Assembly: GCA_030704615.1 (NCBI GenBank)
Contig: CM060733.1
Coordinates: 42,594,001-42,658,000 of the forward strand
Origin: Takakia lepidozioides
Lineage: Eukaryota; Streptophyta; Takakiopsida; Takakiales; Takakiaceae
DNA: 64,000 nucleotides
Reading direction: 5' to 3'
The notes under the pieces were generated by a model. The model had not been told where the DNA came from, did no database searches, and saw only the letters and a list, made by a program, of their open reading frames with translations. Shown here one piece after another: positions 11,281-23,240 of the stretch (position 1 is the stretch's first letter; each line of letters starts with the position of its first letter). The position numbers and the translations under genes are program-made.

Positions 11281-11690
11281 AACAAACAACCGTGTCTTTC
11301 AAAGGACCCTCCTCATATATTACTTGTTAACATGGATCTATCGAATGAATAAACTGCGTGTATCAACCGTACACAGGATCACACACGGGATTGGGAGAAG
11401 CTGTTGAAACCCTGAGTGCACAACGCAGCCAAGAAACCAAAAAAATTGCAAACACTTGACTCCAAGCTATGCATTGAACAAATCAGCAACTGCAGCGGTT
11501 TCAACAATCAACTGCCCAATTGTCTTGCAAGAATTCAAATGTGCCTGCCCATCACCAGAATTGCAGACATAAAAACAAACGGGCTCAGTCTGCCCTAGGC
11601 AACCCATCGACATTCACCAGACTCTCTCCATGACACACTATCTGCCCCCTAGCTAATGGGTGAACACTGTCACAGAAGGTTCTGCACCTG
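11281..11690. repeat. 0.9 kb dispersed repeat, copy 2 (partial)
   Basis: Matches the first about 0.4 kb of the repeat at 9,750-10,650 and stops after GGTTCTGCA. Both this copy and copy 3 are preceded by ATATAAAT, which may mark the true left boundary. Confidence 0.7.
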
Positions 11691-12560
11691 ACGAAGGAAT
11701 GCGTTAGAAGACAAGCTGCTCATTGGCATTTGAGATCATAATCAACCAAGGATTCTGAAGTCATACCTAATATTGTCATTTCCTCTTCAAAAGGAGCAAA
11801 TGATCCGGTGACGACAAACTCTAAACCCTAACCCTGACCAGGTTAGGACATCTTTTCTTCTCACAAGATCTGAGACTAAAACCCTGTTTGCAGTGATGTT
11901 GTGTGCTGAGTTTTATGAGCTGGTTAAAAAATTAAAGAAGGACATTATGCGATTGAAATGACTCTATATCTACCTCACACCAATATGCTACTTGTTGATC
12001 AATCTCTGATTGCTCCAAAAGAATTGGAGGCCCAAATTAAGACCATGTGATTCACTCTGCTTGAAATATCCAGTCTAATCCTGCTCTAGTGGCACATTTC
12101 AGAGCGAGTTTCCTCCTACAATCCCATCAATGTTCTCCTTTTTCTTGGAGACCTCCTCTTTCTTAGTTATCTCTGCCCATCTCTTGTCGCTTCCTTCTCA
12201 CAAGGGGGTTGCTAATAGAAGTGATAGTGATCGTTTGTGGACTTTTGAATTTTAAGAATTGCTGATACTTGTAGCGTGAAATAAACAACCCCTAGCTATC
12301 AAAAGTATCAAGAAAAGATCCCAGCATCAGCAGCGGTATTCGAAGAAAAAATTGAACGAAATAACAGTCTTCATGCTAAGAAAACCCTAAAACGTCATAA
12401 CCTCTGAATTAGACCAAACGTACAAGGACCAATTAACACTCCAGCTTAAAACCATGTCCAACCCGTTCATCAGCTTTCTTTGATGACCGTGCAATCCCAT
12501 ACATCACTAATGAAAGCCTCGAGGGAGCAAGTCCGAAAATCCATTAAAACCCTAACCACA
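11691..12560. other. Unassigned stretch
   Basis: No gene, RNA or clear repeat recognised. It may be intron sequence if the exon at 12.7-13.0 kb belongs to the CRN-like gene. Confidence 0.3.
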
Positions 12561-12667
12561 CTATACACCTACTAACACTTTACTGCAAGAAATAACACAC
12601 CTGCTGTATGTGCAGCTGGCTTTGCGGACCCACCAGCAAGCACTCTGGATGAGACGAAAACATACCT

Positions 12668-13014
12668 GTGGTAGCTTCAGATTCGGGAGGGCCATCGAGC
12701 AGCACGGGCTCTTTTTCGGTTCCCGCCACGCCCAAGTCTTGCTTGATTTGTGACCACGAATGCTTTGATTCACCTGTCGAGTCGAAAGGCCAGATTACAC
12801 CATTCAAAGTAATCTTTCGCGGGTTTAAACCAAAGTGGCTGCCAAGAACGTTGAAGTCAACTTTGCCAGCATTCAAAGTCATGGCTGGACAGGGTGCGCC
12901 TCCGGACTTTAGCTTGAACCAAACATGCTCCATAGCTGATAAAAAGTTCATCCAACCATCCAGATCATTGACAATGCGAAGCGGAGTATCCAGTACAGTA
13001 ATGAGAGAAAATTC
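12668..13014 (-). CDS. Putative upstream exon, possibly of the CRN-like gene
   Basis: A minus-strand frame of about 115 codons (containing GWMNFLSAMEHVWFKLKSGG and NVLGSHFGLNPRKI) ends at a strong splice donor, CACAG/GTATGT, at about 12,668. It lies upstream of, and on the same strand as, the NTPase-nuclease frame, separated by about 4 kb rich in repeats. The phase at this donor does not directly fit the acceptor near 8520, so at least one further exon would be needed. I recognise no domain. It could also be a separate gene fragment. Confidence 0.35.
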
Positions 13015-14440
13015 ACCTCAAATCCAGAAGCTCTGCTTTCCACAGGCTCTTCTTAAACGCAGATGGAAAGGGAGAAGGTGTGGATATTACACTTTATAAT
13101 ATAATTGACCATTTTCAAACATCGAGTCTAAGAGGAACAGTATGAAAATCGACCGGTAATGAACGTCTCCCAGTTTACCTTCATCCCACGTAGAACGGAG
13201 TTTTAGACACAGCAGCTTCAAACTGCGACAGCTTTGACAACACCAGGAGCTAATTGCCTGTCGAGAAAATTTAAATCCTCAATTCATCCTCCCTCGACCA
13301 TCCTCAATCCCCTTGAATACGAAGAGCAGCGACTACGAAAAGAGTGTACACATGAAAATCATCTTGCCCGCTCTCTCCTCCAACGAACTCCAACCAAATC
13401 GTCATGACCTATCACTACAATCAGTGCACAACTCTCAAATCAACTCAAACAGTGCGAGAAGTAGGCGAAGATGCTCACCTTCCAGAGTTCTTCGCCGCCT
13501 GAGCGGCACACTTGGATCAAACGCCCTCCCGCACGACGCAAACCTCTACAACTGTTTTATAACCCGAATCTTGGTCGATACTCACAGCTAGGGGCTCCAA
13601 AATACAGCGAACCCACGGAAATCCACGGAGCTTCGTCTCAGTTGCCAAGATTCTCCGCCGAAAGCACGAGGACGCTGAGAAAGTGAACAAAAAGCAACGC
13701 CGGTTGAATTCTATATCGACTTCCTCGCGCAGCTGGAACAATAACAGTCGCTTCGTTTAGGTGTGAAGAAGAAGCAGAACCCTAGACCCTCCGGTCGTCC
13801 GCTCCATCCCACCGCCTCGAAATCTCAGCTTACTTCTGCCCGACCGACGGATGCACGCCTAACAACGCCACCTGTCGGTCATCCGATCATCATCACATGT
13901 ACAACGATTAACGGATGGATGAATCCAAAAACCAAATGTCCGCACCCACGTCGTCTTTCCACATTCATCCGCTATGATCAGTTCCTTCAGCTTTTTGTAC
14001 CTTCGTGTACGGAATACCAAAAGGGCCATGCTTGTACAAGACCCCGACACCTTGAAAGATTCCAATACAGGGGGGTTTTATTCCAAAAGATTCTGTGGCA
14101 CGGGCAAGAGGGCATGGGCTATTGAAAAGTAAAAGGCAAGGGGTAACTAACCCCATGCTACATGCCTGGGGGTACCAGGTATATTATAGGAGCGTATAAC
14201 GTAATATACACGTCGTATATTACTACATACGCATAGTATGTTTTTGATATTTTGGTAAAACTGCCCGGACATGAAGCATGTTTAGGGATTTGCAGCACGT
14301 CTCTCTCTCTCACGTCATCTCTCTCTCAAGGCGGGAGTTTTGCTCTGGCGATCTGTTGGCAAAGGAGCTCGAGAAAGCAAAGAGTTATGGCCTTAACCAA
14401 CCAACATTGGATAAGCCTCTAACATGGATGCCTCGGCGTG
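13015..14440. other. Unassigned stretch
   Basis: Short overlapping frames on both strands with no recognisable motif. If the preceding exon is real, 13.0-13.75 kb could hold the 5' end of that minus-strand gene. Near 14.15-14.25 kb is a small AT-rich block of alternating TATA/CGTA sequence. Confidence 0.3.
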
Positions 14441-14442
14441 AG

Positions 14443-15130
14443 CCTGGTCGCGTGAGCACGTGAGCGCAACTGCGCTCACGCCACGTCACCTTGTGCCAAT
14501 GCCACATCACGAATGAAGTCGTCTCGGGGGGAGAGGCGGTCACCTGGCTGACATAAATCATCCCCCAGATGGAAAAACGGCACCTAATTTCCATCCGAGG
14601 CCGTTCAGATGAAGTCGTATCGGGGGGAGAGGCCGACACTTGGCCGACCGAGATCATCCTCCGGACGAAAAAAACGGCGTCGAATTTCCATCCGAGGCCG
14701 GCCGGATGAAGTCGTCTCGGGGGGATAGGTCGTCAGATATCATCTGCAGGATGGAAAAACAGCGCAGAATACCCATCCGTATCGACCCTTCATGAACAAT
14801 TTTCGGTCGTTGCATCAAGTTCTTTGTGTTTTTTGGTCTAATCAGACAGTAAACTTAGAGTTTTTGGCTGCATGCCACTTTTTGGCACGTTATTCCCACC
14901 ATTGTCGTCCGCTAGAGACAAATTCGGTGCCGGTTTTCCATCTGGTTGCCCTCCCGCTTACTTCCTAGATGGAAATTCGTCGTCAGTTTTCCATCTAGCC
15001 GCACTCCCGCTTACCTGCTGGATGGAAATTCGGCGACGGTTTTCCATCCTGCTACGCTCCGGTTTACTTGCAGGATGGAAATTCGGCGCCGGTTTTCCAT
15101 CCGGGGATGTTCACTGTCGGCCAGGTGTCG
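14443..15130. repeat. MULE-type palindrome region, isolated fragment
   Basis: 14,443-14,510 is rich in GCGTGAGC/GCTCACGC inverted motifs like those at 53.69-53.9 kb. 14,515-14,780 has CGTCTCGGGGGGAGAGGC units like the intergenic region of the two MULEs at 22.4-23.2 and 40.5-41.2 kb. 14,930-15,110 has four ATGGAAATTCG / TTTTCCATC palindromes about 50 bp apart. No transposase or ParB-methyltransferase sequence accompanies it, so it is a detached non-autonomous piece. Confidence 0.65.
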
Positions 15131-15190
15131 GTCAGATGTTGTTGAGTTGCATCTATCATGTAGTGCACAACCAGAATTCCACATATAAAT

Positions 15191-16009
15191 AACAAACAAC
15201 CGTGTCTTTCAAAGGACCCTCCTCATATTTTACTTGTTAACATGGATCTATCGAATGAATAAACTGCCTGTATCAACCGTACACAGGATCACACACGGGA
15301 TTGGGATAAGCTGTTGAAACCCTGAGTGCACAACGCAGCCAAGAAACCAAAAAAATTGCAATTGTCTTGCAAGAATTCAAATGTATCTGCCCACAATCAG
15401 AATTGCAGACATAAAAACAACCGAGCTCAGACTGCCCTAGGCAACCCATCGACATTCACCAGACTCTCTCCATGACGCACTATCTGACATCCTAGCTAAT
15501 GGGTGAACTCTGTCACATAACGTTCTGCAGCCAAGGCGGTTTTGGTTAACTCTCATAAGTCACCAACAACCACATTCTGTCATCGACCAGTTAACGGCTC
15601 AAAACATGCGCACAATTTTGGCTAGAGCTTTCTCTCCTCTGAAGATGGTACTCAAGAAATCGTAAAGGTTTGAACAACACTACTGATTCGCAGGTCACAT
15701 GCATCAAAGTACTGAAGAGAGAACAGAAACTCATTCTTCGCACATTGGTAGAAACCCTACAAACTTACACTCACCAGACTCCCTCCTTGACGCACCATCT
15801 GACACCCTAAACCATCAACCATGGTTTCCATAACCAACAATCCACAAAGAAAGTAGGATGCGAAGACAAACACAACACCGTTCAACCAAGAAGCAAGAGA
15901 CGTAACAAAAATCAAATGAAGATTTGAAACCCTAACCCTGTACATACTCTTGGGATGCCTTTGAGCCCGTCCAAAACTGTTACGGTTATGGTTATGGATG
16001 CAAAAAATC
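15191..16009. repeat. 0.9 kb dispersed repeat, copy 3
   Basis: Same start and end as the copy at 9,750-10,650 with an internal deletion around 15,360. It ends at GCAAAAAATC and then passes into a gag-like frame. Same orientation as the other copies. Confidence 0.75.
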
Positions 16010-16450
16010 ATTGTGAGTGTCATCACGGACTTACCCAAGGGTTTTGAGGGGAGTACGGCTACAGGCAGTGAGAGTGAGAGTGGGTTCACAAGACGAGGTA
16101 TTTGGTTCAGACCACCTTCACCTCCACCCTCAACTACTGTAGAGTCTGACATAGACCCGGAGGCTTCATCAACAAGTGTGCAGTTTTCTTCGCCATTGTT
16201 GTGGGACGACATGGAGGAGATGTATGGAGCTACCAAGGTACTCTGGAGCTATGGGCACAATCGAGTTGGATGACTTTATCCAGGAGTTCGACAGTTGGTG
16301 TGATTTGCAGCAGATGCGCAATCCACAGCTGTTCACCCCATTCATGGCGTGGAAGGGATTGTTCCAGCATTTGGAAAGCCCGCCTATGGACGATTACCAC
16401 GAGTTCAGGCGAGGACATAAAGCAAAAATTGAAGAGTGGAGGATGTATTG
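16010..16450 (+). pseudogene. Retrotransposon gag-like fragment
   Basis: A plus-strand frame with a Ser/Pro/acidic stretch (PPSPPPSTTVESDIDPE) shifts frame near 16,250 and continues as ELDDFIQEFDSWCDLQQM with W, F and L spacing resembling plant retroelement gag capsid segments. It ends at a stop at 16,449. No zinc knuckle. The family is uncertain. Confidence 0.4.
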
Positions 16451-17314
16451 AACAGTGTAACCAGGGCTGTTTTAAATTTAGAACTCTGACCTCAATGTTC
16501 AAAAAGTATCGCTTGGTACTTACCGTGTTAAATCAGCATAAGAAGGCCTATCTCAAGCATCATCGGATAGCCTTATTCAACATGAATCTGAGAGAAGTAT
16601 GTGGGATATAGTGTTGGGCGGGTACACAGGTCACACCCGGGTATGTACCAGGATATGCACCAGGGTATGTCCAGCCCTGACCGCCGGGCCCATCCATACC
16701 TCTTATCCGGCCCAAGACCTGCCTAGGTGTGTTTGGCTGTCCCTAGGACCCGCCCCAAGACTTGTATAGGTGGGTTAGGGCTCCGGGAGGCCGGCCAAAA
16801 GCCTACATAGTCGGGTTAGAGGTGTGGGAGGGCCGGGCAGGGCTTGTGGAGTGAGGAGAACAAGGGCATCAGAAGAGGTGGGCCTAGGTTGGTGATGACT
16901 ATGGATAGTTAATGAAATAAGGGCAGAGATCATGACTCATGTACTTTAGCAATTGGTGATTTTCAAGGAAAAGAGGGTGGCCCAAAAAGTTTGATAGAAG
17001 TTGGAGTCATTTAAATATATATTTCTTAAAAAATCAAATTCATTAAAAAAAAACATGACCTGCCCTTACAAATGACCGGCTGGCTTCTAAAACAACAAAC
17101 TTTAGGTAGGCTGAAATGGGCCCCCATTGTACAGAGCAGTACCACCCTACCATTCGCGAAACATTGCCTTTCAATATGTAATTCTAAAAAACATTGCCGA
17201 ACCTCCTTCATCGGGAGGTCCTTCTCCCCCTATGACCGTGACACCCTAAACCCTATTCCCGCGGACACTCATTTCCGGAAAATATTCCTGCTCATGTTTT
17301 TTACGACACTTACG
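16451..17314. other. Unassigned sequence with small direct repeats
   Basis: 16,620-16,690 has short GGGTATGTACCAGG-like units and 16,690-16,830 is rich in CCGGGC/GGCCGG. No coding sequence recognised. Confidence 0.3.
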
Positions 17315-17361
17315 ACTCTGCTCATGGCTCATGGCTCATGGCTCATGAAATAGCAGCCCCC
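17315..17361. repeat. Orphan MULE terminal repeat
   Basis: Repeated GGCTCATGGCTCATG units end in GCTCATGAAATAGCAGCCCCC at 17,361. That is the inverse of the left terminus of the MULEs at 19,450 and 31,241. The partner terminus is not seen nearby. It abuts reverse transcriptase coding sequence, so an element end sits inside a retrotransposon. Confidence 0.7.
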
Positions 17362-17654
17362 CATAAGATTGAACTGGAACCAGGGTCAGTGCCAATCAAA
17401 CAGGCTAGGTACAGGATGAATCCCAACTATGCACAGAAAGTTGGGGAAGAGATCAAGAAGCTGGCTGAGGCTAAGTTCATATACAATAGAGTATACAACT
17501 TGGTTGTCACCCATTGTGATAGTTCCCAAGAAGAATGGCAAACTGAGAGTTTGTGTGAACTATAAGAAGTTGAATGCTTATACAAAGAAAGATCCATTTC
17601 CTTTACCATTCACAGAAGCTATACTGGACACTGTGACAGGCCATGATATGTACT
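17362..17654 (+). pseudogene. Ty3/gypsy reverse transcriptase N-terminal fragment
   Basis: Reads HKIELEPGSVPIKQARYRMN, then (after a frameshift near 17,480) TTWLSPIVIVPKKNGKLRVC, NYKKLNAYTKKDPFPLP and TGHDMY. These are the first blocks of a gypsy reverse transcriptase, before the catalytic YXDD. It stops exactly where a reverse-oriented LTR begins at 17,655, so an LTR element inserted into it. The left side is cut by the MULE terminus. Confidence 0.85.
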
Positions 17655-18651
17655 TGTCGAGCGGCTTTTACTCACCCATCCCTTTGCTATCCGAGGTGGA
17701 AACTCCAAGATAGAAGAGTTGGATATCTCTAAGCACTCAGCCCACTCAGAACAATCAGTCATGACCTGCAGCTAGTGAATCATGGTTGTGCTTCCTATTT
17801 GTATTCCTTCTTGCCTTCATGTTATCAATTTACCTTACCATGTATACTGAAGCATCAGATTGCTTCAGTATCTACTAAGTTCCAATTAATCATGCATTCA
17901 TTCCACAGCTTCTCTCGTGTCTCTCTACACAGTATGTTTGTATCGATTCAATATCGGATTAAGATTAATCATGTATCATGCCTATGCCATGGTGTCTCTA
18001 ATCTACCCTACTGTATAATTTTACAGCTTGCATGAATTAAGCCTCAATCAAGTCATCATCTCCTCTTCACTGTTTCCGCTCTCCGTTACATCTCCTCCTT
18101 CCCTGAACAAATCCCCCTCCTCCAGAAGTGATCCCCCTCAACCAAAATCCCCCTCTCTAGAAGTGATCCCCTTCCTGTTGCTGCTCTGCCTAATCTACCC
18201 GCAAGCTGTTCTAACCACCTAATTAACTAACCGTCACCCCTGAAATAACACGTTCCCTTTGCAGATGTCGTTCCCACATAGTCGTTCCTTGTCAATGATA
18301 ACTGTTGCCCATGTACTGTGACAGGCTGTGTCAAGTTGTGCCGAGCTGTGACTGGCTGTGTAAAGTTGTGTCGGGCTGTGACTGGCTGTGTAAAGCTGTG
18401 TCGGGCTGTGACTGACTGTGCAAAGTTGTGTCGGGCTATGTGAAGTTGTATCGGGTTGTGACTGGCTGTGCGAAGCTGTGTCGGGTTGTGTCAGACTTTG
18501 ACTGGTTGTGATAGACTGTGACGGGCTGTCTAACCCCCCTAAAACCTGCGCCTGCCACCCCTAAGGCTCATGTTGATCTCAGTCTGCGCAAAAATTAAGG
18601 GTACCCCACAGAACTCGTAAAAGCGTCTAAGTCCCAAACAACCCTCTAACA
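17655..18651 (-). mobile_element. LTR, minus orientation (3' LTR of the retroelement at 17.7-27 kb)
   Basis: 997 bp, TGTTAGAGG..CTCGACA on the minus strand, matching the LTR at 28,100-28,977 in reverse. The U3 part at 18,320-18,535 is a minisatellite of CTGTGACTGG/TGTGTCGGG units. A purine-rich tract lies directly upstream (18,652-18,674), as expected for a 3' LTR. On the other side it interrupts a gypsy reverse transcriptase. Bases 17,650-17,654 (GTACT) are the candidate target duplication; the matching copy was not found in the window. Confidence 0.85.
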
Positions 18652-18674
18652 TTACCCCTCCCCCTCTCAAAAAG
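18652..18674 (-). other. Polypurine tract of the minus-strand LTR element
   Basis: The minus strand reads GAGAGGGGGAGGGGTAA directly before the LTR start TGTTAGAGG. In LTR retrotransposons this tract primes plus-strand cDNA synthesis. Its position fixes the orientation of the element. Confidence 0.7.
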
Positions 18675-19690
18675 CCGTGTCCTCACGGTTTACTGTTTGG
18701 GATCAGCAAACCTTTGTGAGCGAGCACCCTTCTGTTGGTGAGAGTCGCGTGAAGGACTCCGTGTGCGAGCCCGAGTCCTGTCACTGGCTGATGGAGATGA
18801 TTGAACACTACTGAAAATGTTTGACCCTCCTTTGGCTGATAACGAGGTAACCTCTCAGGCATAGGAGATCCCCGTCATCTTTTGTCCGCCATTGCTAATT
18901 CATACTCCTCCGCCATGTCAAAATCGCCCTCCTCTGAACCAGTAGTGTCATAATCATCATCACCCCTACGGCCTTTCGGTGGTCTGATCTTCTTTGGCGT
19001 CTCAGGAATCCTGCATGGCATACAGTGTTGGCCCACCATGTCTGGAAGCTTAAACTGTACTACTTGCCTTAATCGCTTGCAAGCAAAATGAGTGTACTCC
19101 CTGAATTCCTTGTCCGTATAGGTGAGAGGTGTGCCAATGACTTTGGAACAGTGTAAGTATTTCCAGGCTTCCTGTCCCTTATAAAAAATATCATCAGGGC
19201 CCAATTTTTCTTTGGTCAAGTTGTTCCAAGCCAAATTAAACCATGAACGAAGTTGGGAATTCTTCTGCAACATGACTTTCACATCATACAGATACATATG
19301 GGGTGGAACTGAACGTAAGACCCAATGATCCCCACTGGAATAACTCAGAAATTGTGATTGCATCTTCTGCTGCTCAATGTGATAACGTACCATAAAACAA
19401 GCAGCATAGTATAATCCACAGCCCATGACAATACTAGATACCTCATTGGGGGGGCTGCTATTTCATGAGCGGCATGAGCATGAGCGGAAAAAAAAAAAGA
19501 ATGAGCGGGCCATTGTGTGTCCACGGAAATAGGGTCATGTGGACTCGTCATAGCAATGAAATGCAACATTTTATTGCAAATTTTGTGGCAAGCCACGTCT
19601 ATACAAGTGTGTCCTAACTGACATAGCAGGAATGGGAACTACTCTCCTACACCTTCCGAGGAACTTGGCCCTCCTTCTTCCTCATCCCCC

Positions 19691-21746
19691 TCATCCCCCC
19701 CATCCTCCGAGCTTTGTGATGCATCGGGTTGCACTATGCCTCTCAAAAATTCCATCCTCTCCTTGGGGGACTGTCCACCTCACCTCATGGGAATCTTCTG
19801 CCTCTTCTCCCCCACTTTCCTCAGCAGAATCCAAGACAAATCTACGAGCCCGACGGGCTCTAATATCTGCTGCCTCCTCCCTCATCTTCATTTTCTTGAG
19901 GCTTGCCTCGTCTAAAATCTGCTGTACACGACTAGGTTCGGAAGACCTCCTAATGGACACCGAAGCAAGCCAGGCAGCATAAGTGGGAAGGATGTAGTCC
20001 TTTTCTGGACTAGGCATGAAATCCCCCCCGGCAAAAAAAGGCACGTTCCTCCTGCCCATGAACTTCGTTGTAGACGTCCCTCCTGCAGTACTTGGCATCC
20101 TACAGTAAGAACAAATCCACTTCAAGAATGTCAATACCAGCAGAAGCAGAAAGGGTTTTCAATGAAATAAGAGAGCGAAGGGAGGTGCCTCACGAAATCT
20201 GGAGGCAACTTACAATGCGACCACTCACTCGTAAACCGGGGGCTCCTCGGCCTCGATCCCAACTTGTTCCTCCCCCTGCTCCTTCTCCGATTTTTCCTCA
20301 TCCTCCGAGGATGCCTCTTCCTCTTTGGGCAGACGTTCAGCCGCTGCAAGTTCTGAGTTGTGGAGGGCAGTATCTGGCTCGAAGGCGAACATATGCCTGT
20401 CGGACAACGTCCCTGCCCACATTGAAGCACCTCAGGAACAAAGCAGGTGGTTAATAGCTTGGGGCATGCAATTGCAATCGGGCCAGGGGACAAACTGAGC
20501 ACGTGAAGGCTTACCCGTGCCACATCTGAGGTCAAGAATCCGCCCTTGGACATCCGGGCACGTCTCCATGAGGGTTTGGATGAAAGCAGGGCTCTGGGTC
20601 CGGCTGTACCGCCACGGTTTGCATGTCTTTGTGTCCTTCGGCATACTGGAGTGGGGCACATAGTTGTAGAGGACATTGTAGGTAACAGGGTCCAGCATCA
20701 ACAAGACGACCGTCGTTGCGGAATTTGAACGTAAACCCTCTCTTCACAAAGCAATATGCCTCAAACACCAATGTCTGCACATCCAACAAAAGAGGGATCG
20801 GGATCTAGTTTAGATACACCACAATATGAGGTGAATGCAATAGATTGATAACTTACACTTTGGCCCTCTGTTCGCAACCCCTGTGTATTGATGCAAAACC
20901 ATTTTCTGAGGAGGACCGGGGTGACACTCTTTGGTGTCCATCTTGCCACCGCATTCTCTGTGGTCTTCCCTCTTGTGGCAAGGACAACCACACATCCACC
21001 ATCATCCAGGAGCATCCCCGCCAGCCCAAACCCGGCTTTCCAGTAGTCCTCAGTAAACCTGTTCCTGTTGGGCACACCATCCAGGCCCTCCAGCAGCTCC
21101 CCATCTGGACTGTCGAGGAGAATCATATCGCAAGCTCTCTCAACCTCAACCCCCCCCCCTGAGTGCTCTTGCAATCCGTGCTCACAGCTGTGAAGAATTC
21201 CATCATGGCTTCAAAACCAGGGGTGTCTTTAGGCTCTGTACCGGCAGCCCTCTTCTTGGCTTTCCCCTTCTGCTCCGCCAGAGACTTGCTGTGTGCCACC
21301 TTCTTCGCCCTGGCAGCGAGAGCGTCGAGGAAGCTCTCATTGACGCATTGGATGATGGTTGGAGGTTCTAGCTTTGGCCTGTGCGTAAACGTCACCGCCG
21401 AATACCGCCGTGTAGGCTCGCCCTCAAATGCCAACTTCTTGGTAGAGCCAGTCCCACTCTGAACTGACTTGGGAACCCGGACGACCGGTGACTTGGTAGC
21501 AGCAGCAACAGTTGCAGGACCTTGAACAAAGTCGTCGTCCGAGTTACTCCCTTGGGTCCCCTCCTGCGCCTCCTCCGATGCCCCGATGGTTTTCTGTTTT
21601 TTGGGTGTTACTGTACTCACCTGTTTCCTTGTCCTTTTCCTTTGGCCTTTATTCTTCTCATTCAATTTCTCCTGAATTCCTGCCTGAGCAAGCTCTGCCG
21701 CTTTCCTGGAGTTTGCAAGCGGTTCAAAACCGACGGCGGAGGACAT
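19691..21746 (-). pseudogene. ParB-methyltransferase gene, C-terminal part (copy in element B)
   Basis: Several minus-strand exons. First, 21,746-21,125: a linker with LANSRKAAELAQAG, basic and acidic stretches and PTIIQCVNESFLDALAAR. Then a methyltransferase module with a motif-IV-like segment CDMILLDSPDG, the strand GCVVVLATRG and a splice donor GTAAGT near 20,845. The next exon begins after GTGCAG near 20,780 (CFVKRG.TFKFRNDGRLVD). Then SPAFIQTLMETC and DLRCGTG (motifs X and I), an intron, and ASMWAG..FAFEPD (end of motif I and motif II acid). The C-terminal exon 20,134-19,691 contains SVSIRRSSEPSRVQQILDEA. The ParB domain is deleted and a new Met directly precedes the linker. Frameshift after GRLVDA near 20,690. 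Confidence 0.75.
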
Positions 21747-21779
21747 TTAATGCGCAACAACGTCAATCGCCCGCTCGAT

Positions 21780-22330
21780 GGAAAAAATCGGCGCCGAATT
21801 TCCATCCAGCGGATGAAGTATGACGCAACAAAGCCATCCCTCCGCCCGAGCCGTTCTCATCCAGGAGACGCCGGATGGAAATCCTGCGACGCATTTCCAT
21901 CCTGCAGGTAATTCGGAGCGCGGCCGGATGGAAAAACGACGCCGAATTTCCATCCTGCAGGTAATTTGGAGCGCGTCCGGATGGAAATCCGGCGCCGAAC
22001 TTCCATCCTGCAGGTAATTCGGAGCGCGGCTGGATGGAAATCCGGCGCCGAATTTCCATCCTGCAGGTAATTCGGAGCGCGGCCGGATGGAAAAACGGCG
22101 CCAAATTTCCATCCTGCAGGTATTCGGAGCGCGTCCGGATGGAAATCCGGCACCGAACTTCCATCCTGCAGGTAATTCGGAGCGCGGCCGGATGGAAATC
22201 CGGCGCCGGATTTCCATCAAACAGGTAACTTGGAGCACGGCCGGATGGAAATTCGGCGCCGAATTTCCATCCGCCAGGTAAGTCGAAGCGCGGAATTACC
22301 ATCCTGCAGGTAATTCTGAGCGAGGCCACT
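21780..22330. repeat. Palindrome array, 53-bp period (element B)
   Basis: Eight units start (GGATGGAAA) at 21,873, 21,926, 21,979, 22,032, 22,085, 22,137, 22,190 and 22,243, i.e. every 53 bp with one 52. Each unit is a near-perfect palindrome around AAATCCGGCGCCGAATTT, with arms GGATGG/CCATCC, followed by a spacer TGCAGGTAATTCGGAGCGCG. The array lies between the divergent genes. Open frames here are translations of the repeat and not genes. Confidence 0.9.
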
Positions 22331-22439
22331 TGTTTTTTTGGTCTTAAAAGACAAAACCTTATGTTTTAGACACGGTTTTCAGGGAATTCTCGACTGGTTG
22401 AGAGAAATTCCTTGCTTCTTTTCCATCCCTCGTAGTTCC

Positions 22440-23240
22440 TAAATGGAAATTCGTTGCCGAAATTCCATCTGGCCGCGATTCCGATTAAATCCGAATGGAA
22501 ATTCGGCGCCGGTTTTCCATCCCCTCCGCCCGAGTCGACTTTATTCAGGCGCCCCCTGTTGGATATTCGGTGCCGAATTTCCGTCCGGGGGTTGTATTGT
22601 GACGGCCAGGTGCCGGCCTCTCCCCCCGAGCCGACTGCATCCGAACGGCCCCGGATGTAAATTCGGCGCCGTTTTTCCATCCGGGGAGGTTTTTATGTCG
22701 GCCACTTTTCGGCCTGACCCCCCGACACGACTTTCTTTGGGGGGGCCCGGAGCGAAATTCGGGCCAAATTTCCATCCGGGGGATGTTCTCTGTCGGACAG
22801 GTGCCGGCCTCTCCGCCCGAGGCGACTTCATCCGGGCGGCCCCTGTTGGATATTCGGTGCCGAATTCCCGTCCGGGGGTTTTAATGTGACGGCCATGTGC
22901 CGGCCTCTCCCCCCGAGCCGGCTGCATCCGAATGGCCCCGGATGTAAATTCGGCGCCATTTTTCCATCCGGGGAGGTTTTTATGTCGGCCACTTTTCGGC
23001 CTGACCCCCTGACACGACTTCCTTTGGGGGGGCCCGGATGGAAATTCGGCGCTGAATTTCCATCCGGGGGATGTTCTCTGTCGGACAGGTGCCGGCCTCT
23101 CCGCCCTAGTCGACTTCATCCGGGCGGCCCCTGTTGGATATTCGGTGCCGAATTTCCATCCGGGGGTTGTAATGTGACGGCCCGGTGCCGGCTTCTCCCC
23201 TTCAGCCGACATCATCCGGGCGGCCCCCCACTTTCTGACT
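22440..23240. repeat. About 290-bp tandem units between the divergent genes (element B)
   Basis: GC-rich units of about 290 bp recur, marked by GACGGCC.GGTGCCGGC at about 22,600, 22,890 and 23,176. Each contains GGCGCC-type palindromes and CTTCATCCGGGCGGCC segments. The homologous region in element C is 40,520-41,230. It lies directly upstream of the transposase start and is the best candidate for a shared divergent promoter or regulatory region. Confidence 0.75.

Noticed and set aside
13470-14160. Small overlapping frames as genes
   Set aside because: All short, on both strands, without motifs or splice support.
21747-22330. Open frames in the element B palindrome array
   Set aside because: Same reason: repeat translation on both strands.
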